Positions 45,468 through 54,270 are shown, numbered from the stretch's first letter. The stretch is 64,000 nt of DNA from Nostoc sp. TCL240-02 (GCF_013343235.1 NZ_CP040094.1:7435001-7499000); one strand, 5' to 3'. Translations and numbers: made by a program. Notes: generated by a model from the letters alone, not told the origin.

Positions 45468-46046
45468 ATGTTCACTATTCCAGATTTAGAGCAATTACAA
45501 GCAGAGCATCCAGAATTGCAAATGGAGTTGGTAGACGGAAATATAATTGTTATGGGGCCATCAGATTATGAGTCAGAGGAAATAGGCATAGAGTTTGCGC
45601 GGCAACTGGCTAATTGGGTGCGCCCACAGAAGCTAGGACGGGTAACTGGTTCTAGCGCTGGTTTTATTTTGCCTACATTAGAAACTGAAAACGGGAAAGA
45701 AGCTGATAACGAAAAACGAAATCTCCGCGCTCCCGATGTGTCTTTTGTTCGTGCTGATAGACTGAAAACAAGCAAGCGCGACTTTGTAGAACTTGTACCT
45801 GACTTGATGGTAGAGATCAAATCTAAGTCAGACCGGATCAAACCACTCGTAGAAAAGATTCAGCTATTTTTACAACTCGGATCTACAGTTGGTATCCTGA
45901 TTGATCCTGACAAATTAACGCTTACAGTTTATCGACTCAACCAAGAACCAATAGTTTTGCAGGATAACGATAAACTGACACTACCAGACTTATTACCAGG
46001 TTGGGAGCTAATAGTGTCAGAAATTTGGCCTCCTGTGTTTGAGTAG
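45468..46046 (+). CDS. Uma2 family endonuclease (DUF820)
   Basis: The 192-residue Uma2 protein shows LEQLQAEHPELQMELVDGNIIVMGPSD, LRAPDVSFVRADRL and LVPDLMVEIKSKSDRIKPL as the PD-(D/E)XK core, then TVGILIDPDKLTLTVYR. It is a different subgroup from the two copies in the dnd island. It lies 225 bases after the RNA helicase gene and converges on the aldo-keto reductase gene 10 bases away. Function is unknown. Confidence 0.85.
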   Translation: MFTIPDLEQLQAEHPELQMELVDGNIIVMGPSDYESEEIGIEFARQLANWVRPQKLGRVTGSSAGFILPTLETENGKEADNEKRNLRAPDVSFVRADRLKTSKRDFVELVPDLMVEIKSKSDRIKPLVEKIQLFLQLGSTVGILIDPDKLTLTVYRLNQEPIVLQDNDKLTLPDLLPGWELIVSEIWPPVFE

Positions 46047-46056
46047 TTCAAAAATA

Positions 46057-47004
46057 CTACAGCCAAGGACGGCTAACTAGTTCTAACTCTGCAACTTCAT
46101 CCTCGCTCAATCTCCAGCCTAAAGCACCAGCATTCTGACGCACGTGTTCGGCTGTCTTTACCCCAGCAATGGGAATAACATTGCCCTGAGCAATTAACCA
46201 GTTGAGAGCAACTTGGGCGGGAGTGCGATCGTATTTTTCCCCGAAGTTGCGTAGCAAGGATATGACTGGGGCAATTTTTTGCAGACCTTCTTTCTTAAAT
46301 CGCGGGTCTATTTTTCTCGCACCAGTGGGGATTTCAGTACTATCAATACTGTACTTGCCAGTGAGTAATCCCTGAGCTAGAGGACTATAAGCCAAGATAG
46401 TTACACCCAACTCACGCGCAATTGCGATAATACCTTGGCTTTCAACTTGACGACTGAGTAAAGAATAACGCACTTGGTTGACAGCCAAAGGTACTCCACG
46501 GGCCGCCAATATTTGATGCGCGTCTCGCATTTGCTCTGCTGAGTAATTACTTACACCAACCGAGGCAATTCTGCCCCGCTTCACTTCATCGGCTAGGGCA
46601 TTTATCAGAGTTTTTTGGCTTAAAAAGAAGGCAAAAGGCCAATGCACTTGGTACAGCGCGATTCGCTCTAATTGTAAACGTTTGAGGCTGGCTGTTAAAG
46701 CATCAGATACAGATTGGGCTGTAAATCGCCACGGTAAAGGGCCAAATTTTGTGGCAATTTGTACAGGTTGTTGTGTATGTTGGAGAAATTGACCCAAAAA
46801 TTTCTCTGATAATCCCATTCCGTAGACTTCGGCAGTATCAAAGAAGGTAATACCAGCTTCTAAGGTTGCTGTAAAGGCTTCTTGTAACTGTTCTGGGCCG
46901 TAGGCGTTGCCATAATTCCAAAATAGTTTATCACCCCAAGCCCAAGTGCCTATGCACAAAGGTGTAACAACTGGGCCATTTTGCCCCAATGTGATGTTTT
47001 CCAC
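46057..47004 (-). CDS. Aldo/keto reductase
   Basis: The 315-residue NADPH-dependent oxidoreductase has the catalytic set: Asp and Tyr in FFDTAEVYGMG, Lys in QIATKFGPLPW, and His in YQVHWP. GVSNYSAEQM and LAYSPLAQGLLTGKYS are typical of the plant-like AKR group found in cyanobacteria and plastids. The substrate is not evident. It is a single minus-strand gene with ATG 47004. Confidence 0.9.
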   Translation of the reverse strand: MENITLGQNGPVVTPLCIGTWAWGDKLFWNYGNAYGPEQLQEAFTATLEAGITFFDTAEVYGMGLSEKFLGQFLQHTQQPVQIATKFGPLPWRFTAQSVSDALTASLKRLQLERIALYQVHWPFAFFLSQKTLINALADEVKRGRIASVGVSNYSAEQMRDAHQILAARGVPLAVNQVRYSLLSRQVESQGIIAIARELGVTILAYSPLAQGLLTGKYSIDSTEIPTGARKIDPRFKKEGLQKIAPVISLLRNFGEKYDRTPAQVALNWLIAQGNVIPIAGVKTAEHVRQNAGALGWRLSEDEVAELELVSRPWL

Positions 47005-47178
47005 AGTTGCAAAATTTAGTTTATTTACATTTCTTTACTTTTATAGTCTATCGTTACAGACAAGATTGGGTGCGATCGCCACGACTTGGCTGTAAATCTT
47101 GTGGTGTCGTAGCTACACCCGTCGTAGACATGGCGGTTTGTATAAAGATTTAAATCCTGAATCAAACGCGCAGAAACA

Positions 47179-47211
47179 AGATCCCCTACTTTTCAAAAAA
47201 GTCGGGGATCT
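47179..47211. repeat. Strong hairpin, dispersed Nostocales palindrome
   Basis: AGATCCCCTACTTTT and AAAAGTCGGGGATCT pair over 15 positions with one mismatch around a CAA loop. It is typical of a palindrome dispersed in Nostocales intergenic regions. It could also act as a terminator for the small gene at 47272-47496 read leftwards. Confidence 0.65.
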
Positions 47212-47271
47212 GTGGACTGCAATTCTTACAAATCAAATAGGATTGCTATAGTTGAGTGTATTTATTTGTAT

Positions 47272-47496
47272 TTAAGAATTAGATGATTTATCCTGTTTGG
47301 CTTTTTTGATCAATTCCATGTAGACATTAATCTCACTAATTTCAACATCATGCTCAACTCTGGTTACTTTCCATCTCTCTTTTTTTAGGTAAACTTCCTC
47401 TCCTACTCTCGGAATAAATTGGAGATCGTAGAACTTTTTGAGAAAATCTTTTTGATTTTCTTCCCATAATATTACTTTGACTACTTCTTTACTCAT
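47272..47496 (-). CDS. Small conserved hypothetical protein
   Basis: The 74-residue protein has VILWEENQKDFLKKFYDLQF then IPRVGEEVYLKKERWKVTRV, a compact beta-rich arrangement seen in small phage-like or accessory proteins. No family is recognised. ATG 47496 is well placed, and codon use looks coding. It is alone on the minus strand near a VapBC pair, in an accessory patch. Confidence 0.55.
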   Translation of the reverse strand: MSKEVVKVILWEENQKDFLKKFYDLQFIPRVGEEVYLKKERWKVTRVEHDVEISEINVYMELIKKAKQDKSSNS

Positions 47497-47632
47497 TGCT
47501 TATGCCTTTTTAGTTACTAGATGAAGGTAAGTAGTTGGATGACATATATACGGCAAGTTTATCTTACTAATTCAATGGAATAGCGTAGTTAAAACCACAT
47601 TTTCACAATGTTTCAACTGACCTGTGTAATGA

Positions 47633-48010
47633 TCAGGGAAACCACAATTCTAGACTCTTAAACCAACTTAAATCTCTGTAATCTAAAGTCCAAACACTAG
47701 AGGCATCTTCTAAAGTTCCTTGCCAGTCTGGTATCTGGCGAACCATGCTGTAAATCTCCTGAAACATTTCCATGCTCACTGGTACAGTCACTGTGTTCTC
47801 ACTAATGACACCTATTGCAGTTATTGCAGCACGGCTCGATTGTTCTCGTAGCACAAACTTGTAAACTTCAAACAGCACTGGTAGAGGGGTTAGAACCTCA
47901 CCAAACAACGCTGGTAACTTACTAAAACCTGCTTTGCATTCCTGATGGTAGTCATCTTGGACAGAAACCAAGGCAATCAGGGGGCCTGCATCCAAAACGA
48001 GACGCTTCAT
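47633..48010 (-). CDS. PIN-domain toxin (VapC-like)
   Basis: The 125-residue protein has the PIN start RLVLDAGPLIALV (Asp7), FEVYKF (Glu48) and the acidic DWQGTLEDASSVWTLDYRDLS (Asp95, Asp102, Asp110), so the metal-binding carboxylates are there. VapC toxins cut RNA, often tRNA. Its ATG (48008-48010) overlaps the antitoxin stop in an ATGA motif, showing coupled expression. Confidence 0.88.
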   Translation of the reverse strand: MKRLVLDAGPLIALVSVQDDYHQECKAGFSKLPALFGEVLTPLPVLFEVYKFVLREQSSRAAITAIGVISENTVTVPVSMEMFQEIYSMVRQIPDWQGTLEDASSVWTLDYRDLSWFKSLELWFP

Positions 48011-48222
48011 CCTTGTATCAAATAGTCTTCATTAACTGAAGCATCTGTAGGAGCATTTTCCACGATTCCTGCTAGCGATAGTAGCCTTGAACCATTTTTG
48101 GGGCGTAACTTTTCCGCCAGTGCTTCCTGTACAACACTTGATGGGCTTTGCTCTGGGTGATCTTTTAAGTATTGGTCAAGTTGTGTCCACAACTCATCAG
48201 GAATATATAGTGTGCGTTTCAT
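48007..48222 (-). CDS. Ribbon-helix-helix antitoxin (VapB/CopG-like)
   Basis: The 71-residue protein begins KRTLYIPDELWTQLDQYLKD, then PSSVVQEALAEKL, an RHH DNA-binding fold, and ends with a disordered acidic tail suited to block the toxin. It precedes the PIN toxin with a 4-base overlap. A palindrome 17 bases upstream of its start is a likely autoregulatory operator. Confidence 0.85.
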   Translation of the reverse strand: MKRTLYIPDELWTQLDQYLKDHPEQSPSSVVQEALAEKLRPKNGSRLLSLAGIVENAPTDASVNEDYLIQG

Positions 48223-48540
48223 TTTTTCAGCCTCTAGAGGTACAACACTAGTTGTACTCTCATTGTAGTTGCTGGAGTGCGATGGCGTACCCGCCCGCCT
48301 CCGGCGATCGCTCTTTTTTCGCTAGTTCCTGCTCAATGTTGCGATCGATCTTTGTTCAAGCTTTTTGACTTTTATATTGTCACGGGCAAAATTGCGAATA
48401 GGGCATTGAGCATTAAGGATTTGGCGCATCATTTTTGAGAGTTCTAATAAGTCATAAGTAAGAAAAGCTTGTGGTATCAAAGTGAAAAATAGGTTACTAC
48501 AAGGGTTCTTTAAGCCAATGCTGGGTAGTTTATTTAGAAC
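48223..48540. other. Upstream region of the VapBC pair
   Basis: These 318 bases hold the palindromic operator candidate near the antitoxin start, a dispersed repeat with CCCGCCCGCCTCCGGCGATC (48290-48309), and otherwise unremarkable AT-rich DNA before the 3' end of the PycTM-like gene. No gene is recognised. Confidence 0.5.
48240..48257. promoter_or_regulatory. Palindromic operator candidate for the VapBC pair
   Basis: GTACAAC (48240-48246) and GTTGTAC (48251-48257) are perfect 7-bp arms around ACTA. On the minus strand it lies 17 bases upstream of the antitoxin ATG, just after a TACAAT -10-like hexamer. RHH antitoxins usually bind such palindromes to repress their own operon. Confidence 0.6.
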
Positions 48541-49116
48541 TTAAGTAACAGAGGGTAGATAACTCGCAGCCGCCATAACAAAAAAGATTAGACTCAATGC
48601 TGCAAACCCAAATCCAATATTAACTGCGAGGTGTTTGTTACGAACATTCCTTGAGAGTATATATATTTCTTCTGCAAGCACTTTAAGCTCAAATTCCTCT
48701 TCAATGGACTTAATAGTAGCTTGAAATTTATGAAAATCTAAAGCCTCAATAAATTGGAAAAACCACATTATCATTTCTGGAGGATATTTGTCAGTATCTT
48801 GGTATTTCGACTCAGCTTTTTTAATAATTTGCTTAACTTCTTTAAGTGAATATATTCGTGACCAAACGCAAAAAACAGTAGATCCAATTGATACTATTAA
48901 TGATAAAAGCATTAATATCAGGTTTAGCCATGTTACCCAACTGAATGCAGCAAGAATTGCTCGCAGTTTATCAGGTTCAGAAAAGATCGTGCTTGTTAGA
49001 AATGCCAAGAAACCAGTATCAATAGCTAAAACTACTTGAGCCTTTGAGTCTGCACTTTTATACCAGTCTAAAACACTGTCATATAGTCGGCGTGCGTACT
49101 CCAATTTGCTAGACAT
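48541..49116 (-). CDS. Membrane protein resembling Pycsar effector PycTM (DUF5706)
   Basis: The 191-residue protein has the DUF5706-like pattern: LYDSVLDWYKSADSKAQVVL (SADSKAQ at 21-27) at the base of helix 1 (25-46), helix 2 (56-86), a cytoplasmic helical linker (90-160), and LAEEIYILSRNVRNKHLAVN before helix 3 (163-187). PycTM proteins damage the inner membrane when cyclic pyrimidines signal infection. No cyclase gene adjoins it, so it may respond to another signal or be an orphan. The family call is by pattern and moderately sure. Confidence 0.55.
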   Translation of the reverse strand: MSSKLEYARRLYDSVLDWYKSADSKAQVVLAIDTGFLAFLTSTIFSEPDKLRAILAAFSWVTWLNLILMLLSLIVSIGSTVFCVWSRIYSLKEVKQIIKKAESKYQDTDKYPPEMIMWFFQFIEALDFHKFQATIKSIEEEFELKVLAEEIYILSRNVRNKHLAVNIGFGFAALSLIFFVMAAASYLPSVT

Positions 49117-49774
49117 AGTCGTATACCATAACCAACCGCTTGCTTTTGAAGTTTTCCATTATACTTATCCGCCACTTGACTAGTTATTATACAGTTTTCT
49201 CCGGATATTAGTGCATTTTGGGTAGCTACCCGATGGTAGAGGGCTTCATCTGTCTTGGAAAGTTGCTCTACTTGGGGAGACCCCAAGACCGCACTTTCCG
49301 CTTTTTGGAATTGAACTTCAGCAAAAAAGATCGCTCTGGATGTTGCATCCTCTCGAGGTAAAAACACACTATCGATGCGAAAAGCGGTTTCTTTGACTTC
49401 AACTGATTCAAATCGATAGTTTTGCCTTTGCAGAGGAGGATTATCAATTAGTTCAAAGAGTAACCCAGGAAAGCGTTTAAAAATTTGATAGTAAATGGAG
49501 TCTCGTGTTCACTATTTCATCCTAAAATTCTCTTGTTATGCGTAGGCGTAGCCCGCACTTCGACTTCGCTCAGTGACCATCGTAGACATCGCAGATTACA
49601 ACCAAGTCATAAAAATTAATCCTAACTTGGCTGAAGCGTACACCCTAATTGAGGTGTATAATAGCTTGCCAAATCGCAACTTCAACTTTTCGTTCGCTGA
49701 TTTTAAGCGAGTAGGGTTTATCTTTATTTAAATAGAGAGAGATTAAATCCTATAAACCATACGAAAAAGTAGCT
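49117..49774. other. Gene-poor region with relics and dispersed repeats
   Basis: This 658-base gap holds a DUF2887 relic (49215-49520), a palindromic repeat CTTGGGGAGACCCCAAG (49271-49287), a dispersed repeat CACTTCGACTTCGCTCAGTG (49556-49575) and a TPR-like relic: codons 49587-49643 on the + strand read DIADYNQVIKINPNLAEAY, one tetratricopeptide unit. The leader of the following gene completes it. Confidence 0.55.
49215..49520 (-). pseudogene. Relic of a DUF2887/Rpn-like gene
   Basis: On the minus strand ATGAAA is followed at once by TAG and TGA, then TRDSIYYQIFKRFPGLLFEL, VEVKETAFRIDSVFLP and IFFAEVQFQK, which are clear DUF2887 (Rpn-family putative transposase/nuclease) motifs. After EVQFQK the frame runs into palindromic repeat DNA, with only DEALYHR left beyond. 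Two early stops and a repeat insertion show it is dead. Confidence 0.75.
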
Positions 49775-51208
49775 ATGGCAAGCGGTGAAGTATTTGATAC
49801 CGAAAGAAAATCCCTATCTGTGCCAAGGGTAAACCTGCTAACCATGTTCCGGCTGGGTTTATTTCAAATGGGGTTGAGCATGATGTCTATTTTGACTCTG
49901 GGCGTACTTAACAGAGTCATGATTCAAGAAATAGCAATTCCGGCGACGCTGGTATCAGTAGTTCTAGCACTGCCCTTATTTGTTGCTCCTTCCCGTGTCT
50001 GGTTCGGCCAGATTTCGGATGCCAAGCCGTTATGGGGATACCACCGCACAGCTTATGTTTGGGTAGGTGCGGCAATATTTGCGATCGCAGCATTTTTAGC
50101 TATACAAGTAATGTGGCAACTAAATCTTGCCGCTACTAGTGCAGGTGGTTGGACATGGACAACCCAAACAATCGGCTGGACAGCACTTTTGGCTTTGGTT
50201 TTCGCTATCTACGGTTTAGGAATTTGTGCTAGCGGTACTGCATTCGCTGCTTTGTTGGTGGATATATCTGAAGAAGATAACCGATCCAAAGTAGTTGGTG
50301 TAGTTTGGTCGATGCTAATGGTGGGGATTATTGTTGGGGCGATTATCAGTGCCAGCTTGCTGAAACAGTTAACGCCAGAAGCAACCTTAGAAACCTTGCA
50401 AGCATCTATCACTAGGCTGTTTACTATCGTCCCAGCAATTGTATTTGGTTTAGCGATCGCAGCTACATTAGGCGTAGAAAAAAGGTACTCCCAATACTTA
50501 ACCCGTTCCACACTAGTAAACCGGGAAGACAGCATTACTCTTGGCAATGCTTGGAAAATCTTGACAGCTAGCTCACAAACAGGTATATTCTTCTCCTTTT
50601 TATTGGTGATGACTATCAGTTTATTTATGCAAGACCCGATTTTGGAACCTTATGCGGGTCAAGTGTTTAAAATGCCCTTAGCAGAAAGTACCAAATTAAA
50701 TGTTTTTTACGGAACTGGTCTACTGATTGCCTACGGCGTTACTGGCTTTTACATTGTCCCGCGTTTGGGTAAGCGCAGAACTGCACGTCTAGGCTGTATG
50801 TTAGTAGCATTCTGTGCAATCTTGCTGGGTATATCAGGATTCACAGCTAATGCAGCAGTTCTCAAACTAGCTTTGGTATTGTTCGGTTTAGCCACAGGTT
50901 TCTTAACTACAGCAGCAATTAGCTTGATGCTGGATCTCACCGCAGCAGAAGCCGCAGGTACGTTTATTGGCGCATGGGGATTAGCGCAGTCAATTTCTAG
51001 AGGAATAGCGGTGGTAATCGGAGGTACAGTTTTGGATATTGGACGCAAGCTGCTACCAAGCCTAGAACTAGCTTATGGACTGGTATTTATTCTGGAAGCC
51101 GTGGGAATGGTGCTGTCGATTTGGTTTCTGAATCGGGTAAATATCACAGAATTTCAAACAAGTACAAAGCTTGCGATCGCTTCAGTCTTAGAAAGCGATT
51201 TAGACTAA
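49775..51208 (+). CDS. BCD-family (PucC-like) MFS carrier
   Basis: The 477-residue protein has 12 hydrophobic helices with the BCD/PucC hallmarks: LGLFQMGLSMMSILTLGVLNRVMI, SRVWFGQISDAKPLWGYHRTAYVWVG, YGLGICASGTAFAALLVD and LMLDLTAAEAAGTFIGAWGLAQ. In purple bacteria these proteins deliver bacteriochlorophyll to light-harvesting complexes; the cyanobacterial members are thought to handle chlorophyll or related pigments. Its nearness to chlG fits but does not prove that. ATG 49775 is well placed. Confidence 0.9.
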   Translation: MASGEVFDTERKSLSVPRVNLLTMFRLGLFQMGLSMMSILTLGVLNRVMIQEIAIPATLVSVVLALPLFVAPSRVWFGQISDAKPLWGYHRTAYVWVGAAIFAIAAFLAIQVMWQLNLAATSAGGWTWTTQTIGWTALLALVFAIYGLGICASGTAFAALLVDISEEDNRSKVVGVVWSMLMVGIIVGAIISASLLKQLTPEATLETLQASITRLFTIVPAIVFGLAIAATLGVEKRYSQYLTRSTLVNREDSITLGNAWKILTASSQTGIFFSFLLVMTISLFMQDPILEPYAGQVFKMPLAESTKLNVFYGTGLLIAYGVTGFYIVPRLGKRRTARLGCMLVAFCAILLGISGFTANAAVLKLALVLFGLATGFLTTAAISLMLDLTAAEAAGTFIGAWGLAQSISRGIAVVIGGTVLDIGRKLLPSLELAYGLVFILEAVGMVLSIWFLNRVNITEFQTSTKLAIASVLESDLD

Positions 51209-51216
51209 ACTGTATA

Positions 51217-51281
51217 GGGCATTGGGCATGGGACAAATGACCAATGACCAATGACCAATGACAAATGACTAATAACCAATG
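51217..51281. repeat. GGGCATT and CCAATGA heptamer tract
   Basis: GGGCATTGGGCATGGGA is followed by five CCAATGA/CAAATGA units. The ATG of the next gene (51279) lies within the last CCAATGA unit, so the start region of that gene has been formed or altered by the repeat. Confidence 0.85.
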
Positions 51282-52085
51282 AATGATTTTTGGACAACAA
51301 TTCTTGATTTTGCCCAAACTACCACTACCAGAGTGGGCAAGCAGCTAATGCAAGATTTTGGGCAAGTCCAGGCTGACCAAAAAGCTGATGGTACTTTGGT
51401 GACGCAAGCAGATAAATGGGCAGATCAGGAAATTCGGGATGCGATCGCTTCTACTTTCTCTGGTTATGGCATTTTGAGCGAAGAGAGCGATCAGTCATTT
51501 CCCGGTACTGAGTGGTGCTGGGTAATCGATCCTCTCGATGGTACAACCAACTTCACACGCGGCATTCCTATCTGGACAATTTCTCTGGGTTTACTGTATC
51601 GAGGTACACCCATTTTCGGTTATGTTTACGCACCAACCTTGAATCAAGCTTTTCATGGTTTCTGGGCAGGTTCATCTGGTTTAGCAACACCAACAGGAGC
51701 ATTTCTCAACCACCACCCCATCCACACTAGTATTGATAGTCCCAGCAATAATCACTTTTTTAACTTCTGTTCCCGTAGTACCGCAGCTATCAAAAACGGC
51801 TTTCCCTGTAAAATTAGGATGTTGGGTGTAGCTAGCTATAATTTTTTGACAGTTGCTACTGGAGCTACTCTCGGTGGGATTGAGGCGACACCAAAAGTTT
51901 GGGACTTAGCGGGGGCTTGGGTAATTGTCCAGGCTGCTGGTGGGGTATGGTCATCGCTAAAGTCAGAACCGTTTCCGTTGTCACCGGGCGAGGATTATAG
52001 CGATCGCTCTTTTCCCACTTTGGTTGTCAGTTATCCCGAATTAATCCCAGTATTTCAACCTTTTCTAGATGGCGTAAAAATCTAA
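51279..52085 (+). CDS. Inositol monophosphatase family protein
   Basis: The 268-residue protein has the metal-binding motifs GILSEESDQS (Glu), VIDPLDGTTNFTRGIP (Asp-Asp) and KVWDLAGAWVIVQAAGG (C-terminal Asp). It hydrolyses a sugar or inositol monophosphate; cyanobacterial members act on inositol phosphate, fructose bisphosphate or histidinol phosphate, and the motifs here do not separate those. ATG 51279 lies inside a heptamer repeat, so the start may differ between relatives. Confidence 0.9.
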   Translation: MNDFWTTILDFAQTTTTRVGKQLMQDFGQVQADQKADGTLVTQADKWADQEIRDAIASTFSGYGILSEESDQSFPGTEWCWVIDPLDGTTNFTRGIPIWTISLGLLYRGTPIFGYVYAPTLNQAFHGFWAGSSGLATPTGAFLNHHPIHTSIDSPSNNHFFNFCSRSTAAIKNGFPCKIRMLGVASYNFLTVATGATLGGIEATPKVWDLAGAWVIVQAAGGVWSSLKSEPFPLSPGEDYSDRSFPTLVVSYPELIPVFQPFLDGVKI

Positions 52086-52300
52086 TCAGCTGCTCTCATG
52101 CTTAAAACGATTATTTTGTCAATCAGAGTAGTGAGCGGCGACATCCCCGACATCAAAGTTAATAAAGCCCTAGTTAGACAGAGAATTGAGTATAAATAAA
52201 ACTGGTAATAATCCTGATTTAAGTGCAAAACCAATGTAGTTACTAATTTAAGTACCGTTGTGGTTTATATCACACTGCTTAATTTAGTATAAATAATTTT

Positions 52301-52879
52301 ATGTTGTCTAATCTAGATTTAATTCGAGAGTTTGTGCAAAACTCTATCCAGAAAAAAGAAGTTTTGTTGTCAAACCCTGCTTTGACAGCGCAAACAGCAT
52401 ACAAGACTAACCAACTAACAGCAAAAGCCGAAGGTGTGATTGCTACCGTCCAACTATCTAACACACCATCTGAATTCTCGATTTCTCCAAAATCATCCCA
52501 GTGGGAATTGATAAATCAGGTATTAGCAGAATATAGTTATCTTCTCAAAGGAGAAGTAGATAGTCGCGGTTTTTATCAGTATCAATACAGCGAAGTTCCC
52601 AAAGGCTATAAGATGCACTGTACTAAATCTGTACTTTTATGGCGAGCTTGGTGGAAATATCGCAAGTATACTTCAAGACTAGGAATTCCTTTGGAACTTC
52701 TAATTAGAAGACGAGATTCATGGTATCCAATTAGAGATTTAATTATTAGCGACGGACTTCTTTATATCAAAACTTTAGGAAGTGAGATAGCGCTGGACTC
52801 AGAAGACTTGGTTACTTGGTTAAGCAAAATTGACGTAACTAAAACTCAAGAAATACCTATACCTAGTACAGAGACGTAA
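52301..52879 (+). CDS. Conserved hypothetical protein
   Basis: The 192-residue soluble protein has no membrane helix or clear motif. The first 80 residues (LIREFVQNSIQKKEVLL, ALTAQTAYKTNQLTAKAEGV) are helical and polar; the rest (VLLWRAWWKYRKYTSRLGIP, LLIRRRDSWYPIRDLIISDG) is basic and probably folded. I recognise no family. It follows a 215-base gap and precedes the dehydrogenase gene by 106 bases on the same strand. Confidence 0.6.
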   Translation: MLSNLDLIREFVQNSIQKKEVLLSNPALTAQTAYKTNQLTAKAEGVIATVQLSNTPSEFSISPKSSQWELINQVLAEYSYLLKGEVDSRGFYQYQYSEVPKGYKMHCTKSVLLWRAWWKYRKYTSRLGIPLELLIRRRDSWYPIRDLIISDGLLYIKTLGSEIALDSEDLVTWLSKIDVTKTQEIPIPSTET

Positions 52880-52985
52880 TTCATAATCACTTTGCAGACG
52901 CTGTTTATACCCACTCTTGTAAGGTTGAATTGACTACAGTCGATTCATTATTTTGCAAAGATTTTTGAAAATGGTGTAAAGAAAA

Positions 52986-53942
52986 ATGAAAGGACTTTGG
53001 CTCGAAAATAACCAGTTGCAGCTACGTACAGATATTCCTATTCCTGAACCACCAGCAGGAGAAGCTTTAGTACGCGTCTTGCGTGCGGGTATCTGTAATA
53101 CTGACTTGGAACTACTCAGAGGCTACTATCCCTACACTGGTATTTTGGGACATGAATTTGTTGGCGTGGTTGAAAAAGGGCCAGAACACTTAGTTAACCA
53201 ACGTGTAGTTGGAGAAATCAACGCTGTGTGTGGGCATTGTCGGTTTTGTATCAGTGGACAACCAACTCACTGCGAAAATCGCACAGTTTTAGGTATTGTC
53301 AATCGGAATGGAGCCTTTGGTGAATATCTCTGTTTGCCGATAGAGAACCTGCATTTAGTACCTGAGAATGTGCCAACAGAAGTAGCAACATTTACCGAAC
53401 CAATAGCAGCAGCTTTGGAAATTCAGCAGCAAGTGCCATTGTGTCCAAACGATCGTGTGTTAGTGGTTGGAGATGGTAAATTAGGACAGTTGGTAGCCCA
53501 AACATTAGCGCTAACTGGCTGTGAACTCTTAGCTGTAGGCCGACATCAAGACAAACTTGCCAACTTAGAGGCACGGGGGATTAAAACTGGTTTAGCTGAT
53601 ACTGTAAAAGATGGATATTTCGATGTTTCAGTAGAATGTACTGGCAACCCAGAAGGATTTGCGATCGCTCGCCGCGCCCTCCGTCCCCGTGGTACGCTTG
53701 TACTTAAAAGTACTTATGCTGGCAACCTCAGCTTAGATGCTTCTTCTTTAGTAGTGGATGAAATCACCCTCATCGGCTCCCGTTGTGGCCCCTTTACCCC
53801 AGCCCTCCAGCTACTAGCCACAGGACAAGTTGACGTACAACCCCTGATTTATGCCACCTATCCCCTCATTGAAGGGCTTGCAGCTTTTGAACACGCCCAG
53901 AGTCGGGGTGTTTTAAAAATATTGCTGGAAATTGGTCAATAG
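52986..53942 (+). CDS. Zinc-binding alcohol dehydrogenase-like (MDR) protein
   Basis: The 318-residue MDR protein has the catalytic-zinc ligands Cys37 and His56-Glu57 (GHEFVG) and four structural-zinc cysteines, Cys82, Cys85, Cys88 and Cys96. The NAD(P)-binding stretch VLVVGDGKLGQLVAQTL replaces the usual GxGxxG with GDGKLG. It resembles the sorbitol/threonine dehydrogenase branch; cyanobacterial homologues are conserved but their substrate is unknown. At 318 residues it is shorter than typical (about 340-350). Confidence 0.9.
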   Translation: MKGLWLENNQLQLRTDIPIPEPPAGEALVRVLRAGICNTDLELLRGYYPYTGILGHEFVGVVEKGPEHLVNQRVVGEINAVCGHCRFCISGQPTHCENRTVLGIVNRNGAFGEYLCLPIENLHLVPENVPTEVATFTEPIAAALEIQQQVPLCPNDRVLVVGDGKLGQLVAQTLALTGCELLAVGRHQDKLANLEARGIKTGLADTVKDGYFDVSVECTGNPEGFAIARRALRPRGTLVLKSTYAGNLSLDASSLVVDEITLIGSRCGPFTPALQLLATGQVDVQPLIYATYPLIEGLAAFEHAQSRGVLKILLEIGQ

Positions 53943-53982
53943 TTATTGAATATTGGGCAAACTCTTTCCCAATCCCCAATCC

Positions 53983-54270
53983 CTAATACAGATAAGGATT
54001 CGTCTTCGGTTGATAGTCAGAACAATCAATCGCTTCTTCTGTATTCGCAATAGATGGGCGTACAGTACATTTAAGACGGTAATTGTCGGTAAAAAATTGG
54101 CAACCAGTACAGGGGATTTGATGCATAAGCTTGGCTGTAGTCACACTGTCTCGCGCCGCCGCACAGAGACTCCAAACAACGAGAATAGTTACAGTCCAAG
54201 CAACGACAAAGCAAATTGGGACTAATAGAGGTTGAATCCCATGAAGGAGGAAAGATATCAGTTCTAACAC
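53983..54270 (-). CDS. Conserved cyanobacterial membrane protein with Cys motif
   Basis: The 95-residue protein has one N-terminal hydrophobic segment (about 8-40) and then LMHQIPCTGCQFFTDNYRLKCTVRP, ending EEAIDCSDYQPK. The C-x-x-C...C...C pattern is familiar from conserved cyanobacterial hypothetical proteins and suggests a metal or disulfide site. A frame on the + strand over the same DNA is the complementary shadow. Function is unknown. Confidence 0.75.
   Translation of the reverse strand: MLELISFLLHGIQPLLVPICFVVAWTVTILVVWSLCAAARDSVTTAKLMHQIPCTGCQFFTDNYRLKCTVRPSIANTEEAIDCSDYQPKTNPYLY

Noticed and set aside
53953..54225. 90-codon + strand frame
   Set aside because: Opposite strand carries a cysteine-motif protein typical of cyanobacteria; the + frame is basic and featureless.
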